Part shown: positions 24,605 through 37,023 of the stretch, piece by piece | How the letters are laid out: each line of letters opens with the position of its first letter | Position numbering within the stretch: the first letter of the stretch is position 1 | DNA from: Zerene cesonia | Lineage: Eukaryota; Arthropoda; Insecta; Lepidoptera; Pieridae | DNA: 64,000 nucleotides | Direction: 5' to 3' | NCBI RefSeq assembly: GCF_012273895.1 | Contig: NC_052106.1 | Span: 6,696,001-6,760,000 of the forward strand | Program-made: the position numbers and the translations under genes | Notes under the pieces: model-generated | The model's input: the letters and a program-made list of their open reading frames with translations, nothing else | What the model was told of the DNA's origin: nothing | The model's database searches: none

Positions 24605-24962
24605 AAAAAAAAAATGGTTGCCTGTAAAGTCGGTTTTACGGGCGAAGATTTTACGTGACAACGTCTTTTTCTCGGTAGAATATTTATTGATACGAATATT
24701 ATTAAATTGCACAATAGGAACAAGGAATTGAGTGAAAATAAGAATTGCACAAATTTTAACTATAGAAAATATATTTTGTTTACTAAAAAGACAGAGACAG
24801 AGACACAAGCACGCGCCGATTCAATGCGCCTAATTCTCTAGTGCTGCGCGCGCGGCGGACCGATCATAGTTCGGTGACTCATCGTAACTTTACCGGGCGT
24901 TACACTTTTTCATGAATGACTCCGAGCCGCAACCTAATTTAAGACGTTGTCACGTTAAAAAT
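24605..24962 (-). mobile_element. MITE-like element, copy A
   Basis: The reverse complement is almost identical to 60833-61187 over roughly 350 bp. Near its ends it has the inverted motif ACGTGACAACG ... CGTTGTCACGT. It is non-coding and contains a GC-rich cgccgcgcgcgc block. The minus-strand frame at 24581-24808 arises from this element. Confidence 0.75.
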
Positions 24963-26501
24963 TTAGTTAAATAATTGAAAGTACCTACGAATGAATTAAT
25001 TTTGATAAAATGTATAATCAATAGATTTAGCAACATATTGTGCAGCTAACTATTTGCGATGAGAAAATAAATAATATTTATGCCTAATTATAGAACACAA
25101 AATTTAGTAAACACGAATCGGTTTTAATATTAAACTATAGTACAGTATTAGTGATTATATATAAACTTAAGCTTTAAATTACTTGTTAATCAAACAAGTT
25201 ATAGATCAAGGAATTTCCTAAACAATTTAAGAGGTGCCTTCAATTTTAATTACGAACTTACCTGCTCTATATAATTACACCCATAAGACAATTCAAGGGG
25301 CCAAATCCAACGATATTTCAAGTTTAAGTTAGAAAGGTGAACAGAAGGGTTATATATAATTGTCCGTTGGGTGGGGTGTCGTGGGGTGGTCAGTGTTTGT
25401 GATTTGTAAATGGGCTCGGACCTTAGCCCTTCTTAGACGAGGATATATCACGCGCTGTGAAGATAACTTTGTTACTCCATATGTATGGAGCTGATAATAC
25501 GGCCTGTTTAAATGTAAAGCTTTAGGTCTTGTGATAGTTAGAGGCCAACTTTATGAAATATAAAAAAAAACTTACTATTAAGTTTTATTATTAAGTTTGT
25601 CTAAATAATAAAGTCTTAAGATATTTTTTTAGACTTACGAGTACCAACTACGCATTTAATTTCGTAGTAATGTTGTGTCTAAAATTAATCTATTTGTTAA
25701 TCTATTGCTATACCGAACCCCGACTGGCTATTGACTTTTTTCGGCTCGATTTCAAAATTTCTATCGGTTTATTTTGTAACAAATATTAATTGATACCATT
25801 ATATTATATTGTTATTTCTAGATCGTCAATATAGAATGGCTTGTAAAACTGTACATGACCTATACAATTCACGTCAAACATTCCAAATTGTCATCTTAAC
25901 TAGATTATCAGCTCCATATAAATCCAGTTAAGAAATAGTCCAGTACAATCGTCTGACGAGATATCTTGAAGGGCACAAAGGTTCCCGCAAATTGCCAAAG
26001 TAAGTGTAACGTCCGAATAGAAATACATTATCTGGATGGGAAGGTTGGCGATCGGGAGATTTATTAGTTTCGGACTCTGTAGGGCCTTCTCTATTTCCTA
26101 TGGTTTTGTAATCTATGCTCTATATTTCATAGCTCTATGGCTGCCAAGGTGGACGCGAGTGTGTTTAAAGTCATAAATGGGACAGTATGAATATTAGGTA
26201 CATTGTAATAACTGTAAAAATAGCGAAAAGCAAATACTAACAGCTATTTTTTGTATATTTTATAGGTGTAATTCATAGATTAATCAAATAGGAAATTTTA
26301 TTTTAATTATATACACAATTTTAATGTACTAAACAATATTTACGCTCAATTGTTCATTGTTAATGTTCAAACACATAAAATTGCAGCAAATAAATAATTT
26401 AGACCACATTATTTTACCTCTGTATATTTTTTTTTTTTATCTAAAAACATGAATGTCAAATTACCGTAAGTGAAAACTATAAAATTTACGATAAGTCCCA
26501 A
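24963..26501. other. non-coding DNA, no gene seen
   Basis: AT-rich with scattered GC-richer patches such as 25370-25450. No frame, splice pattern or RNA that I can support. Confidence 0.5.
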
Positions 26502-26570
26502 TCTTCTTACTAATATTATAAATGCGAAAGTTTGTAAGGATGTGTGGGTGAAACCCGGGGGCGTAGCTAG
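26502..26570 (+). mobile_element. 69-bp internally deleted Helitron-like element
   Basis: Starts tcttcttactaatattataa, continues to ggatgtgtgggtgaaaccc and ends gcgtagCTAG. The 5' and 3' ends match the roughly 200-bp elements nearby, but about 130 internal bases are missing. Confidence 0.75.
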
Positions 26571-27867
26571 TCTTGGTAATAAAATAATAATGGTAAAGAC
26601 AAATAAAAAAGCAAGCATCACCTCCGACTTGACGTAATTAAACATTCAAAATAACATATTTTACATAAGAACTAAAAACCACACTACAAACTGGGCACTT
26701 CATTCAGAAAAGTTTATTAAAACCGCACTATATTCGGCATAAACCTTCCATATAAAGAATTCTTTAAAACAATACATATTCGATGTTCTCAAGCCTTACA
26801 AAATACTACTCCTGAGCATTATAGTCGATCTAAATTCGTCATCATAACATTGCTCTCCTGATTCCATCCAATTCAAGCAGACGCACGCGCAGCAGCTCGT
26901 GACTGCAACAGACATTTTATTACCATAATTTAAAACAAATATCTGATTGTGTGTACTGAGCATTAAAGTGTTAAACTTAGGGATGTACCTTATTGTATAG
27001 GTAGTTAACTGCGGTTTAAATAGATGGTTTAGTAAAGGGCCTGGTTTAAGGTATTTTTTTGTATTTTTTGTATTTGTTTGTAATTTTAGCGCGAAACAAG
27101 ACGTTTTGGGACTTAGTTAGACTTACTCAAATGAGCTCGAATTCTATACTTTAAACCTTATCAAGTCTGCTAGTATTGTTTGATAGGAGATAAAATATCA
27201 AAAAGAAATTCATTATCATAAATAATTAGGCTAAACACTATGTCACAATTTTTTTTTGATTTTTCTAACTTATCCTTCTAACTACGCAAAAAAACGCGGG
27301 TTCGAATCCCGCCTCGTGATCAAATTTTTTCTATTCATTCAAAATTTCTCATTTATAAAGCATTTCAATGCTATAAAACTAAAAATTAAACTTCCAACTA
27401 CGGTTAAAGAGCTCATGGTGCTGGTCTCCAATAAACATTATTTGCGCGAGTCACGCCGTGCAGCCATCACGGCACACATGGGGGCCGCGGGCACATATCC
27501 GAGCTTGTGTGAATTATAGTACAGGGGACAGATGGAGATTTTGTTAGAGAGTCGTATTATTAATTAATTTAATACTTTAATGAGATGAGACTTGATATAT
27601 ACCTTCTTTGTTTAAAATATAACATATTCAAACAAAATCTTTTGGGTCTAACATTCTAATAATATTATAGTCTAGTTTAAAAGTAGATTCAACAAAAATT
27701 ACTTTAAATGTCACATGTTTTTATTAATAATAGGGCAGCGCTTGACCACGATATCACCTGACGCTAAGCTGAGATGTGGTCTAAGATGGAACGCGCTTCC
27801 CTAGAAGGTACCTGTTCACTCCTCTCTTGAAATCGCGTTTTAAATATTAAAGTCTTAAATTTCTAAA
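26571..27867. other. non-coding DNA with repeat fragments
   Basis: Contains the tRNA-like arm at 27296-27312. No exon is supported. The frame at 27256-27519 crosses that repeat. Confidence 0.5.
27255..27385 (+). repeat. tRNA-derived repeat fragment
   Basis: GCGGG TTCGAAT CCCGC at 27296-27312 is a perfect T-arm with a B-box, but no acceptor stem, D-arm or anticodon arm can be folded upstream. The following catttcaatgctataaaact also precedes MITE copy A (24589-24605). It is a SINE relic rather than a working tRNA gene. Confidence 0.5.
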
Positions 27868-28067
27868 TCCTACTAATATTATAAATGCGAAAGTTTTTAA
27901 GGATGTGTGTGTGTTTGTTGCTCTTTCACGCAAAGACTACTGAACCGATTGCAATGAAATTTAGTACGTAGACACCTGGACAACTGGAATAACATATAGG
28001 AAACTTTTTATCCCGATATTTCTACGGGATCCGGACTTACGTGGGTAAAACCGCGGGGCGCAGCTAG
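27868..28067 (+). mobile_element. Lep1-type Helitron-like element, full length
   Basis: 200 bp from TCCTACTAATATTATAAATG to ggggcgcagCTAG, inserted between A and T as expected for Helitrons. This is the best-preserved copy for defining the family in this window. Confidence 0.85.
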
Positions 28068-28946
28068 TAAATAATAAGCCTAATCCAACCAGCTCTCTTC
28101 CTATCTACCAACTGTCGTACTAACTTCGTGCGGCATGCCCCGGGCGTGAATCTTAGACGCAATCTTTATAAGGTGGTAAAACATATATTTAATGGTAAAC
28201 GACTCAAAGCTTTCTGAAACGCAACTGCCAGCTCGTTGGAGAAATGCTATGCGATTGGAGGTTTAATGCTGCGTTAATGATCGGTTACGGTAAACCGGAG
28301 TTTTATTTGATTTAACCTGGTTAAAGTAGCCACGTTTAGATATGTTTAAATTATTTCATGAATTGTCCTAATTTTTTTTTTTTCATTTTCAAGCTGTTCT
28401 TTAGGAAATTATTTACGAAAATTCACGTAAAACATACATCAAATTACTAATTTGCATGAAGACGTTATGGTCCGCCGCAAAGCATTTATTATTCCTATAA
28501 TAGACAGTATATACACACAGAATGGATCGTTAAAAAATGTCTCAAACGCGATACGAAGTGACCTTTCCCGTACTGTGCTATATAAATACTCAGAATTATC
28601 TGCAGCTGACGTCATAAATGTGGCGGCTTAAATAATATCCTACGTTTTAACTAATATCCTTTTGAAGCTATTAAGAAATGTAGTATCAATTGGAAAAATC
28701 CAAACGCCTCGTCATACGAAGCGCTCATAACAGCGAATCAATGCATAAAGCAATTAAACAAAAGTGTCACAGACGTCGATAGCAAGATACGCAAGGTATA
28801 TGAAGGCTGTCGCATACTTGGCGCGGCTGAACAGGAAATGCGCTGTGAGCGATAAGCCGAACGGACTTTGTGATGCTGAGTCCGCGCGCCTCTAGTGACG
28901 TCGGTTTGATGTGGACATACCGCTGAATAGACATTCCTTTTACTTG
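28068..28946. other. non-coding DNA, no gene seen
   Basis: Mixed composition with GC-richer patches at 28110-28160 and 28560-28630. No supported exon or repeat assignment. Confidence 0.45.
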
Positions 28947-29083
28947 TATTTGATTACGCGAGTATTTAGGAATTAAAAACTTAGAGACCTCCCTGACCAC
29001 AATCGCTGTAAAGTCGAAACGTCGTGTTAAATAATAAAATGAATAAATCGCGTTTAAAATTCGTTAAAAAGTCTTTAATTTCT
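28947..29083 (+). mobile_element. Penelope-like terminal repeat, fold-back tip
   Basis: The inverted tip tacgcgagtatttaggaatt is followed directly by a forward terminal repeat (gaccacaatcgctgtaaag, tcgaaacgtcg, gaataaatcgcgtttaaaat) that ends at tctttaatttctt. No coding sequence lies between. It has the same arrangement as 18778-19550 with the centre lost. Confidence 0.7.
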
Positions 29084-29850
29084 TGACTTACTTATCTGGC
29101 GTGATGATTCCAAAGCGCATCTTGGTCTCCGACAACAAGAGACGCCGCTAATCCCGGCACGGAAAGATTTTTATCCAATCCCTTTTGCGTAGTGCTACTG
29201 AATCGTTAGTTACTTCCATGTAGGTCGCCCCAAGTAAACCCGCTTAGCAGCGATCGTCTCCCATACGTTTAATAAAAACAATGGTTCTCTTACAGACAAG
29301 AGAGATAGAAATACATACGTACGCATTTGTATCCACACGTATATATTTCCAAAAATTTAAAGTACAAAATAAACAAGAGAACGTCAATTATATTGGAAAA
29401 TCGTTTCATATAATACATTATTAATACATGGTCATCGGTCACATCCACCCAAATCGTACAGCATTCAATCCAGGGCGCATTGTTGCTCTGATTTAGAACG
29501 GCAGACATCTCCAAACTCTCTCACGTATTAATATATTCTATTCGATTCTATAATTCGCAGACGATGTATCGATTGGGATTAGCGAGTTTTGAGGCTTATA
29601 GTTTGTAGTATCGAGTCAAGCGTTTATTGAATGTGCCATCATTTATCGTGTAACATGTTCTAGTATATGATTCAGTAATTAATAGTTCGTTTTTATACGA
29701 TTATATAAAACGAAGGAGTTTAGATAAGTAAATTTTTTTCTACATGACTCCGTGGGTCTTCAGACGATTGGCGTGAATCTTTTTGTGTTTGATAGGGAAT
29801 TGTTGTTCTTTTTGGAACCTTTAGGCATATATTTGACCTTTATGTATATA
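29084..29850. other. non-coding DNA, no gene seen
   Basis: No exon or named repeat. The frame on the minus strand at 29290-29514 has no family features. Confidence 0.45.
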
Positions 29851-30175
29851 TATTGTGGGAGTCGAGCACGCTTCGGCACGAATTGGGCCAGCTCGCACCG
29901 GGGAAGTACCCCACCCCCACAGAAAACCGGCGTGAAATAATAGCTTGCTATTGTGTTTCGTACGGTGAGTGGGGGAGCCGGAGGCCTATTTCCTTCTCCT
30001 AGCCCTTCCCAGTCCATTCCTTCTTTCCATTCATCAATCCTTTCCTCATTCCTTATCCCATAAAAGCGGGCAGCGCATTCTCAGAGGTCTAAGCCTCTGT
30101 GAATGTTCATGGGCGGTGGTGATCGTTTACCATCAGGCGAACCACCAGCTCAGTTGCCCGCTGTGACATAAAAAA
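29851..30175 (+). mobile_element. LINE/SINE 3' end element
   Basis: Starts at tgtgggagtcgagcacgctt, carries ttgggccagctcgcaccggg and a pyrimidine-rich middle, then tgttcatgggcggtggtgat, accatcaggcgaaccaccag and an A-rich tail after tgacataaaaaag. Related copies lie at 44608-44820, 47941-48262, 52211-52291, 57250-57331 and 59995-60195. It resembles butterfly Metulj-type SINEs or their LINE partners. The name is a guess from memory. Confidence 0.6.
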
Positions 30176-31522
30176 GAAAATATATATATGGCCTTTGTAA
30201 ATCTTCATGGAACAAACTTTCATACCCTATTTTATCCCCTTGCGGGTAGAATTTATCGTATTCTTATTTTGCGGATGCCTACGTCATTACATCTATGTGC
30301 ATGCCAATATTTTAGCCTGATCCGTCCAGTGGCTTGGGCTGTGCGTTGATAGATCACTGGTGTTAGTTAGTCACCTCTGAGTTATATATATTTAAATAAT
30401 TCTGTATAAAAGTCTGATAAGCAATTAGTAGCGATTACTTTAAAACGTTGTGTATCAATAATTGCTTACTTATTCAGTCAATTTTTGTACCTTTTTTATA
30501 TTGACAATAAAGAGCGATTAATTTTAATTATAATTCAGATGGTTAAACGAATGAAACGAAATGTCTAGAGTACTTAATCCTCAAAAAATTTGAGTGGTAA
30601 AATATCAAATGGGCAAATGATAAAAGTCAATCAATTTTAAATTACAACTCTTTTCATTAGAATCTGTTATGCAATTTTGTAGCGATTGAATGATCGACTC
30701 ACAAGTATTTGTGGAAATTTATTTATCTAGCGTTTCAGCCCGGTTTTCCCTGTTATACATATATAGGCGTGTTTATCCATCAGTGATTAGTTATAATGAA
30801 TGGTCAGATAAAGCAATTAATGACAAAAGTTTAGCGTAGCTTTTATCAAAATCGTTTCCCGCAGTCGAAAGTTCTGAGTTACCAAACACATAATAATAAC
30901 TACAGTTTTGAGAACCTCCTCCTTTTTTAAAGTCGGTTAAAAACAAACCATATCAATATCAAAGGCTAAACAACAACTTAGCTATACCCAGAGAACCGAA
31001 GAAATCTCTATACAATAGCAAATCATAATCAATATTCATAATTCATATCGCGGAAATGAAAAGGAAAATTATTCACATGTCACTGTAATAAAAGCAAACG
31101 ATTTTCACCCATCTCACTAGAGCATAAAGTCCAAAATCGTGTACTAAAACAATCCCATATCGTATTAGCATTCGCTGTTGTCCTAGATATTGTCTTTTCA
31201 TATAAATCAATATGACACAGGCAGTATTTGTTGACTCGACATTTTCTTTACATTCCTTCTAACAAGATTGTATCCACTCGCTCAAACTTTGGTGACTCTT
31301 ATTTCGATAGACATAGAGTACAAAATCAAACAATTATAAAAACTTGAGGGTAGTTTTAGTGTTGTTTACTGTGTGTTTTATCTAAATCGGTCAGTTGCCA
31401 TCGTGTGGGGGCAGTGAATGCTATTTGAATATGTTATGCTGCTGTTAAATGCAATTAACAATTGTTTTATTGAATTACCGTGAGATTAGCATGATAAAAA
31501 TATTTGCTTGATTTATTATCAA
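30176..31522. other. non-coding DNA, no gene seen
   Basis: No supported exon. A small repeat piece with aaagtcggttaaaaac lies at about 30938-30953. Confidence 0.45.
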
Positions 31523-31603
31523 CTAGCTTTTGCCCGCGGCTTTAATTCGGAGTAGTTTAGTAGATGGTATACACATATACCTTCCTGTTGAATCAATCTA
31601 TCT

Positions 31604-31621
31604 ATTCTTAAAAAACCCATC
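31604..31621 (+). repeat. target site duplication, left copy
   Basis: attcttaaaaaacccatc, 18 bp, identical to 31783-31800. Confidence 0.9.
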
Positions 31622-31782
31622 ATCAAAACATCGTGAGGAAACCGGCATGTCCAAGAATTAAAAAGTTCGACGACATGTGACATCTGCCAACCCGCACTTG
31701 GCCAGCGTGGTGGATTATGGCCTGAACCCTCATAGGAGGCCTGTGTCCCAGCAGTGGGAACATATATGGGCTGATGATGATG
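31622..31782 (+). mobile_element. 5'-truncated LINE 3' end, RTE-like
   Basis: 161 bp from atcaaaacatcgtgaggaaa to a tgatgatgatg tail, flanked by perfect 18-bp duplications. 5' truncation, a simple-repeat tail and a long target duplication are hallmarks of target-primed reverse transcription. Confidence 0.85.
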
Positions 31783-31800
31783 ATTCTTAAAAAACCCATC
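31783..31800 (+). repeat. target site duplication, right copy
   Basis: Identical to 31604-31621. Confidence 0.9.
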
Positions 31801-32271
31801 GAAATCCGTTGCATAGTTTCAAAGATTTAAGCATACATAGGGACATAGAGATAGAGAGAGCGACTTTGTTTTGTACTATGTAGTGAAGCAGTAATTTATT
31901 GAAGTTATTTTCGAAAAGTTTACAACAATGTATTTTTTCTTCAAATAAATAAATAATAGTTAAAAAAAACAAAAAAACACGCTTTAACAAAAATCATATT
32001 TTGCAAATTGAAAAATGGAATAATTTTATCAAATTAGTGTATTGTCATCGGTCCTCAATAAATCCTCCTCTACCTCCTACGTTTTTGAGAACGTCGGTTG
32101 ACAAGATATAAAAATTATTATCCAAATAGGTTTATTAGTTTCCAATACGTGTCATTTCATCAGGAATTTTATCGATGCAATGTTATTATCAATAATATCA
32201 AGAATACGTGTTTCTAAATTTGGATATTAAATCTATTGGAATCATGATTCGTTAAGCATTTATTGTTTAAA

Positions 32272-32412
32272 CTAGCTGTGTTCCGCCATGTACATATCAT
32301 ATAGCCTCCATAGATGGACTATTTAGTACTGAAAGAATTTATCGAATCGGACCAATAGTTGCTGAGATTTAGCGCGATCAAACAAACAAACTCTTTATCT
32401 TTAATATAAGAG
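32272..32412 (-). mobile_element. degenerate Helitron-like element
   Basis: Starts CTAGCTGTGTTCCGCC and later has gagatttagcgcgatcaaac and aacaaactctttatctttaa, the complement of the gctgaagagtttgtttgttt end seen at 42594. Confidence 0.6.
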
Positions 32413-35114
32413 TATTATTGATAAAACACGTAAATAAATTTACTTCTGAATTAAACATTTTAAGGAATATATAAACATTTGTATAAAAAACTTGTAATAT
32501 TTTTTTTTATTTTATTCAGTTTTATTACCAATACGTATTTGATAGACAAGCATATGCATTTTCGCAAATTAGTTTTACGAACAAGAAGTTTTAAACGAAA
32601 CTTTGATAGGAACTTCTTATAACAACATCGAATTAAAAGTCTAACTAAAACCTCCAAACACCATAACAACCAAATGACTCATATTATAAACATGACTCCA
32701 CCATTTCAGTATCAGATATTAATCTTTAATTTAAACTTAACCGCAGCATTCGTAAATAATTTGATTGTACATTCGCCATAGTGAATGCACGACTTGTTAA
32801 GCCACGCCTATCAAACGACAATAATTATTATAACACACACACAAAATCACTCACACTGATATGTTATGTAAATATAACCGATTGTTTTGAAAATGGAATA
32901 TCAATTTAACATTATGAGAATTAGATTTTAAATAGCCCTGGTTTTTCTTCACTAGAGATTCGTAAACTATGGCTACAGATAAAATTGTAAATTTCTGAAA
33001 TAAGTCTATTCCAAAGTCTATCATTAATTAATTGTAGTACAAAACATAAAACGCAGTTCTAGTAGCTATGCTTCTAATCTGTATTTTAATATTGATGTTT
33101 AATAAATTTAATAATATGAAGATGGTATAGATGAACTAACTGACTCGAGCCAATAACCACGTAAATGCAAATTTATCATTTTGTTTAAATACACAATATA
33201 TTAACAAAATGCTAGCCGGAAAGAATCAATAGAAAAATAGAAACAGTAAAATAATTGACCGATTTGAAACAGTGTTCGAAATTCGAAAAGCGCGGCAATT
33301 TAGCAATTAACGAGGTCACAGATCACTCGCGTGACATCGATGAAATGCAAATCCGCTACCGAACTACGCAAGGCCCGTTATTGCAGGTGTATTGAACCTT
33401 CGTACTGCTGCAGTAAAATACTATGGTATCCTTTTCTTATACTATAAAAGCACTATGATGTAAATATGTAGATTGTCATTATAAACTGCAGTATAAATGT
33501 CTTGAAATAATGATACAGTGACATTAAATCAAGTGATGTATTTGGAGCAAAAGCATACAAAGTACGCGCTTCTTTGAATATTATAAAATAGGTACTGCTT
33601 CATTTGAAGTGAATTATAGTTGTTTTTAGGTTTTCTTTTAATAACCAAGAATTAAATATAAATTTTAATCTAATTACCGTCATCACCAAATTATTATTTT
33701 AATAAAGGTAGGCATTAAAAGTCTAGTTCAAAATGTCCAGTTAGGCCACGTTTACATTTCCTAATAAATGGTTTCTAACCCCTGTCCGATTAACCAAGCT
33801 CTGGTAAAAACGTAATTATACACACGAATGCTCATGATTCACGAAATATTTGAATACTGTATTACATACATTCGCTACGCTGAAACGATCACAAACCCGA
33901 TCAATGCAACCACAAATGAACCAAACACACACACAATAAAACTTAAATTCAAACAATATCTCAACTACAAACTCGCCGTAAAAATATCGTGAACGCATCT
34001 TTAGAACGTGTTTTCAAATTCAATTTTTAATCTATGCTCGTATAATAGAGTCCGTTTTGGTCTGTGCTATTTTGAAAAAGCGCGGGAGTATTGTTTTGTT
34101 TTCTGTGCTGCGGACATAAAGTTGTTTTTAGTCTGTGCTTTTTGACGTTTCTTATGGGATAGTGACGCGTGGGAACGCTCGGGAGCGAAGAAGCGCGCGT
34201 GAACCAACGATCTGTCCAAAGATACAAAATTGTAGCAGGTTTGTTCTTGCAAAATAATAAATGTTTATGGATTCGTGTGATTAGATACGTTGCTCGAATT
34301 ATGAACATGCTCCATTGTGCTAAGCAAATGCTCAACGGTTGTTATTTTGTTTTTTTTAATCACTTCATGATTCACATACCTAAAAGACAAAGTGTTGTGA
34401 AGTTATAGTTTAAATGACGTAATATATTAATTGTAAAGACAACAAGAATTTGTTATATAAAAAACGTTATTCCAATATATAAGCATTTTGAAATCAATTC
34501 GATTATAAATCTGTTATATCATACAAATTGTAAAGTAAAACAATCTGACTAACAGTCACATAAACACAAGCTTACTTATCATTTATATATAAATTCATTA
34601 TGATATGAAATCACATAATTGTAAAAACAAAATTCCTCTGTTTTCTTAGTCGGTTAAAGACAAGCGCCTTTGATGTTCCATCGGAATTCAAGACCAATCA
34701 TATGATAAGTGGATAAATAAAAACCATCTACACAATTAACAGTGTCTGTCTGTTTATCCTATTATCTAGATTTGAGAACAAAGCCACTGATTAGTGTTGT
34801 GACGGGCTGACATCTTATTATGTCGATATGTTATCTGTAATCAGATATGTTGGTACATCACTAGAATTGAAGCAATATGATTATAATTGTGTTAACTTCA
34901 ATATTGCTTGATGTTGTTATGAGAATTATATCTACCCGATTATTTAGGAAGGTACCCACTTACTTGATACGAAATTATTATAATGTTTTAAGCATATAAA
35001 TAAAATGATGTTTCTCCTAAAAATCTTACCTATACATATCAAATTTTATATTTATACGGTCAAAATTTTATTTCTTCGTTGTTTTTTTCATTAGTCAATA
35101 ATTCAATATCCTAT
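32413..35114. other. non-coding DNA, no gene seen
   Basis: No supported exon. A non-repetitive, less AT-rich block lies at about 33260-33370 with an atgcaaat octamer. The overlapping frames on both strands at 34027-34408 share the same GC-richer stretch and show no family signature. Confidence 0.45.
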
Positions 35115-35317
35115 TCTACTAATATTATAAATGCGAAAGTTTGTAAGGATGTGTGTGCGTTTGTTGCTCTTTCACGCGAAGACTACTGAACCGATTGCAA
35201 TGAAATTTGGTACGTAGACAGCTGGACAAATTTCCAGTTGCAACATATAGGCAATTTTTATACCGATATTTCTACGGGATACGGACTGACGCGGGTGAAA
35301 CCGCGAGGCCCAACTAG
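35115..35317 (+). mobile_element. Lep1-type Helitron-like element
   Basis: TCTACTAATATTATAAATGCG to ggcccaaCTAG, about 203 bp. Its interior is collinear with 27868-28067. Confidence 0.8.
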
Positions 35318-35443
35318 TTATTTTATATAGCAATATTGTATTAATTTTTCACTATTAATTCAGGAAAATAATACATACTGTATGATATTATTATAATGAA
35401 AGAACTACCAACAATATGTAGGAAGCCTACGAACGAATGTCCT

Positions 35444-35460
35444 AGCGCCATCTAGTGGCG
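35444..35460. promoter_or_regulatory. CTCF-like motif, near-palindromic
   Basis: agcgccatctagtggcg contains overlapping matches to YAGRKGGCR-type cores on both strands. Motif evidence only. Confidence 0.25.
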
Positions 35461-35823
35461 AATAGATAAACCAATCATAAAATTTTATAGAATAAGTTAT
35501 GTTTAAAAGCATGTTTTGGATAGCTTTTGTTTTGCCTTCAAGTAATTAAAAAAAAGTGCATTGATCCGTTCATGAATAAATATTTTTTTCACATATGGCA
35601 TCGATGGGGTTATTCGAAATCTCATTATAAGGATGTCTGTAACGTTCATATAATTTTTAAATTCTTAAGAATTTATAAGATAGATCTCCTACTTTTCAGG
35701 CTTGTTTACTTGGCCTGTAGTAAAATGTTGTTAGAAATAGAATAAATGTGATAGACCATTCGTAATAACTCCAGATGCACCAGAAGTTACACATACATAG
35801 CAGCTTTTTTATAATATTAGAGA

Positions 35824-36031
35824 CTAGCTGTATCCTGCGTCACTCGCCTGGTACCCGGTTAACATGTCGTGTGTGTGTTATTCCATCAATCTATCTCTGT
35901 ACTCATACAGATATGATAGGCTAGGATAAATAAAGATGATTTTTATTATTATTATTATAGGCTATATCCGTGTGAAAGATTAACAAACATCCATTCGTTC
36001 TGATAAACTTTCGCGTTTATAATATTAGTAT
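35824..36031 (-). mobile_element. diverged Helitron-like element
   Basis: CTAGCTGTATCCTGCGTCAC at one end and ataaactttcgcgtttataa-tattagta at the other. The interior is diverged and contains a TTATTATTA run. Confidence 0.65.
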
Positions 36032-36185
36032 GCTATAATTGCATAAGAGGTGTATTGAATTACATGTTTATTAAGTTATTTAATACTTTTAACTTTTTTA
36101 TGCATTTTTTTTTAGATTATTCATATTATCTCATTGGTATTAAAACGCGGAGTTTGTAAGACAAGCTATTATAGTATACACGTAA

Positions 36186-36226
36186 GAAAAGACTCAGACT
36201 GAAATTATTTTAGTCCGAGTCTTTTC
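36186..36226 (+). repeat. 41-nt hairpin
   Basis: gaaaagactcagactgaaa pairs with ttttagtccgagtcttttc with one mismatch and one possible G-U pair around a 3-nt loop. The loop is too tight for a typical miRNA precursor. Confidence 0.6.
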
Positions 36227-36351
36227 ATGTATGCATAAATAGACCTAAATGTGAGGTAAATATACAACCATCCTGTATGATTATAAAAATATAAATCATT
36301 GTGTCTCTTTCTAATATCTTTATTAAATTATAAAATTTCTATATATTATAT

Positions 36352-36543
36352 TAGCTGCCCGGTTACACCCGCGTGAGCTCGTGTCCAGTAGGAATATCGG
36401 AATAAAAAATTGCCTGTTTCATTCCAGTTGTCCAGCTGTCTACGTAACAAATTTCATTGCAATCGGTTCAGTAGTTTTAGCGTGAAAGAGTAAGAAACAT
36501 ACACACATCGTCACAAACTTTCGCATTTACAATATAAGTAGGA
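36352..36543 (-). mobile_element. Lep1-type Helitron-like element
   Basis: ttagctgcccggttacaccc (the first base is changed from the usual CTAG) to acaatataagtagga. Minus-strand copy. Confidence 0.75.
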
Positions 36544-37023
36544 TTTACACTAAATGAATACATCTTATTTACCACAATTCTCGCGTCTTCGAAGAAACAC
36601 TGATAATACGCACTCACCCGTTTTGTATACGTCTTCGATACGCGCTTAATTTTCACATTGTGTCTCGTATACAGGGTGGTGTTTTTTTAATTATGTAATT
36701 AAAAAACCTCTTTTATATATCATTAAATCTTATTTTAGTAAAATGTTTCTTTTTTCGCGCAATGGTTTAACATAAACATAGAAATGCTCATTGATTTTGA
36801 GGTTGATGTGTTTTAAAGTATTTATAGTACTTTCATAGTTATGAAATAACAACTAGTTATTTGTTCATGTTTCATAATATTTTTTTTATAATATATAAAT
36901 ATTTTCTATGTGAATTCCTTATATTTTTCGGTTGGTTTGTTGGTTTGTTGGTTCGGATAGACAATATATTCGTCTGGAAATATAGTTGAATTAGAAGAAT
37001 CTTAAATTGCATGTAAATATATC

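Larger units (their letters stand above)
31523..31905 (-). mobile_element. Helitron-like element interrupted by a LINE insertion
   Basis: Starts CTAGCTTTTGCCCGCGGCTTT, runs to tcttaaaaaacccatc, is broken by the insertion at 31622-31782, and resumes with gaaatccgttgcatagtttc to the gcgactttgttttgtactat end. Sister copies are at 5202, 14697 and 56488. Confidence 0.7.

Noticed and set aside
27296..27312. tRNA gene based on a perfect T-arm
   Set aside because: No other tRNA arms can be folded around it.
34027..34408. Overlapping open frames on both strands
   Set aside because: They come from the same GC-richer stretch, and none shows a recognisable domain.
36186..36226. miRNA precursor
   Set aside because: The 3-nt loop and short stem do not fit a normal precursor. 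Kept only as a hairpin.
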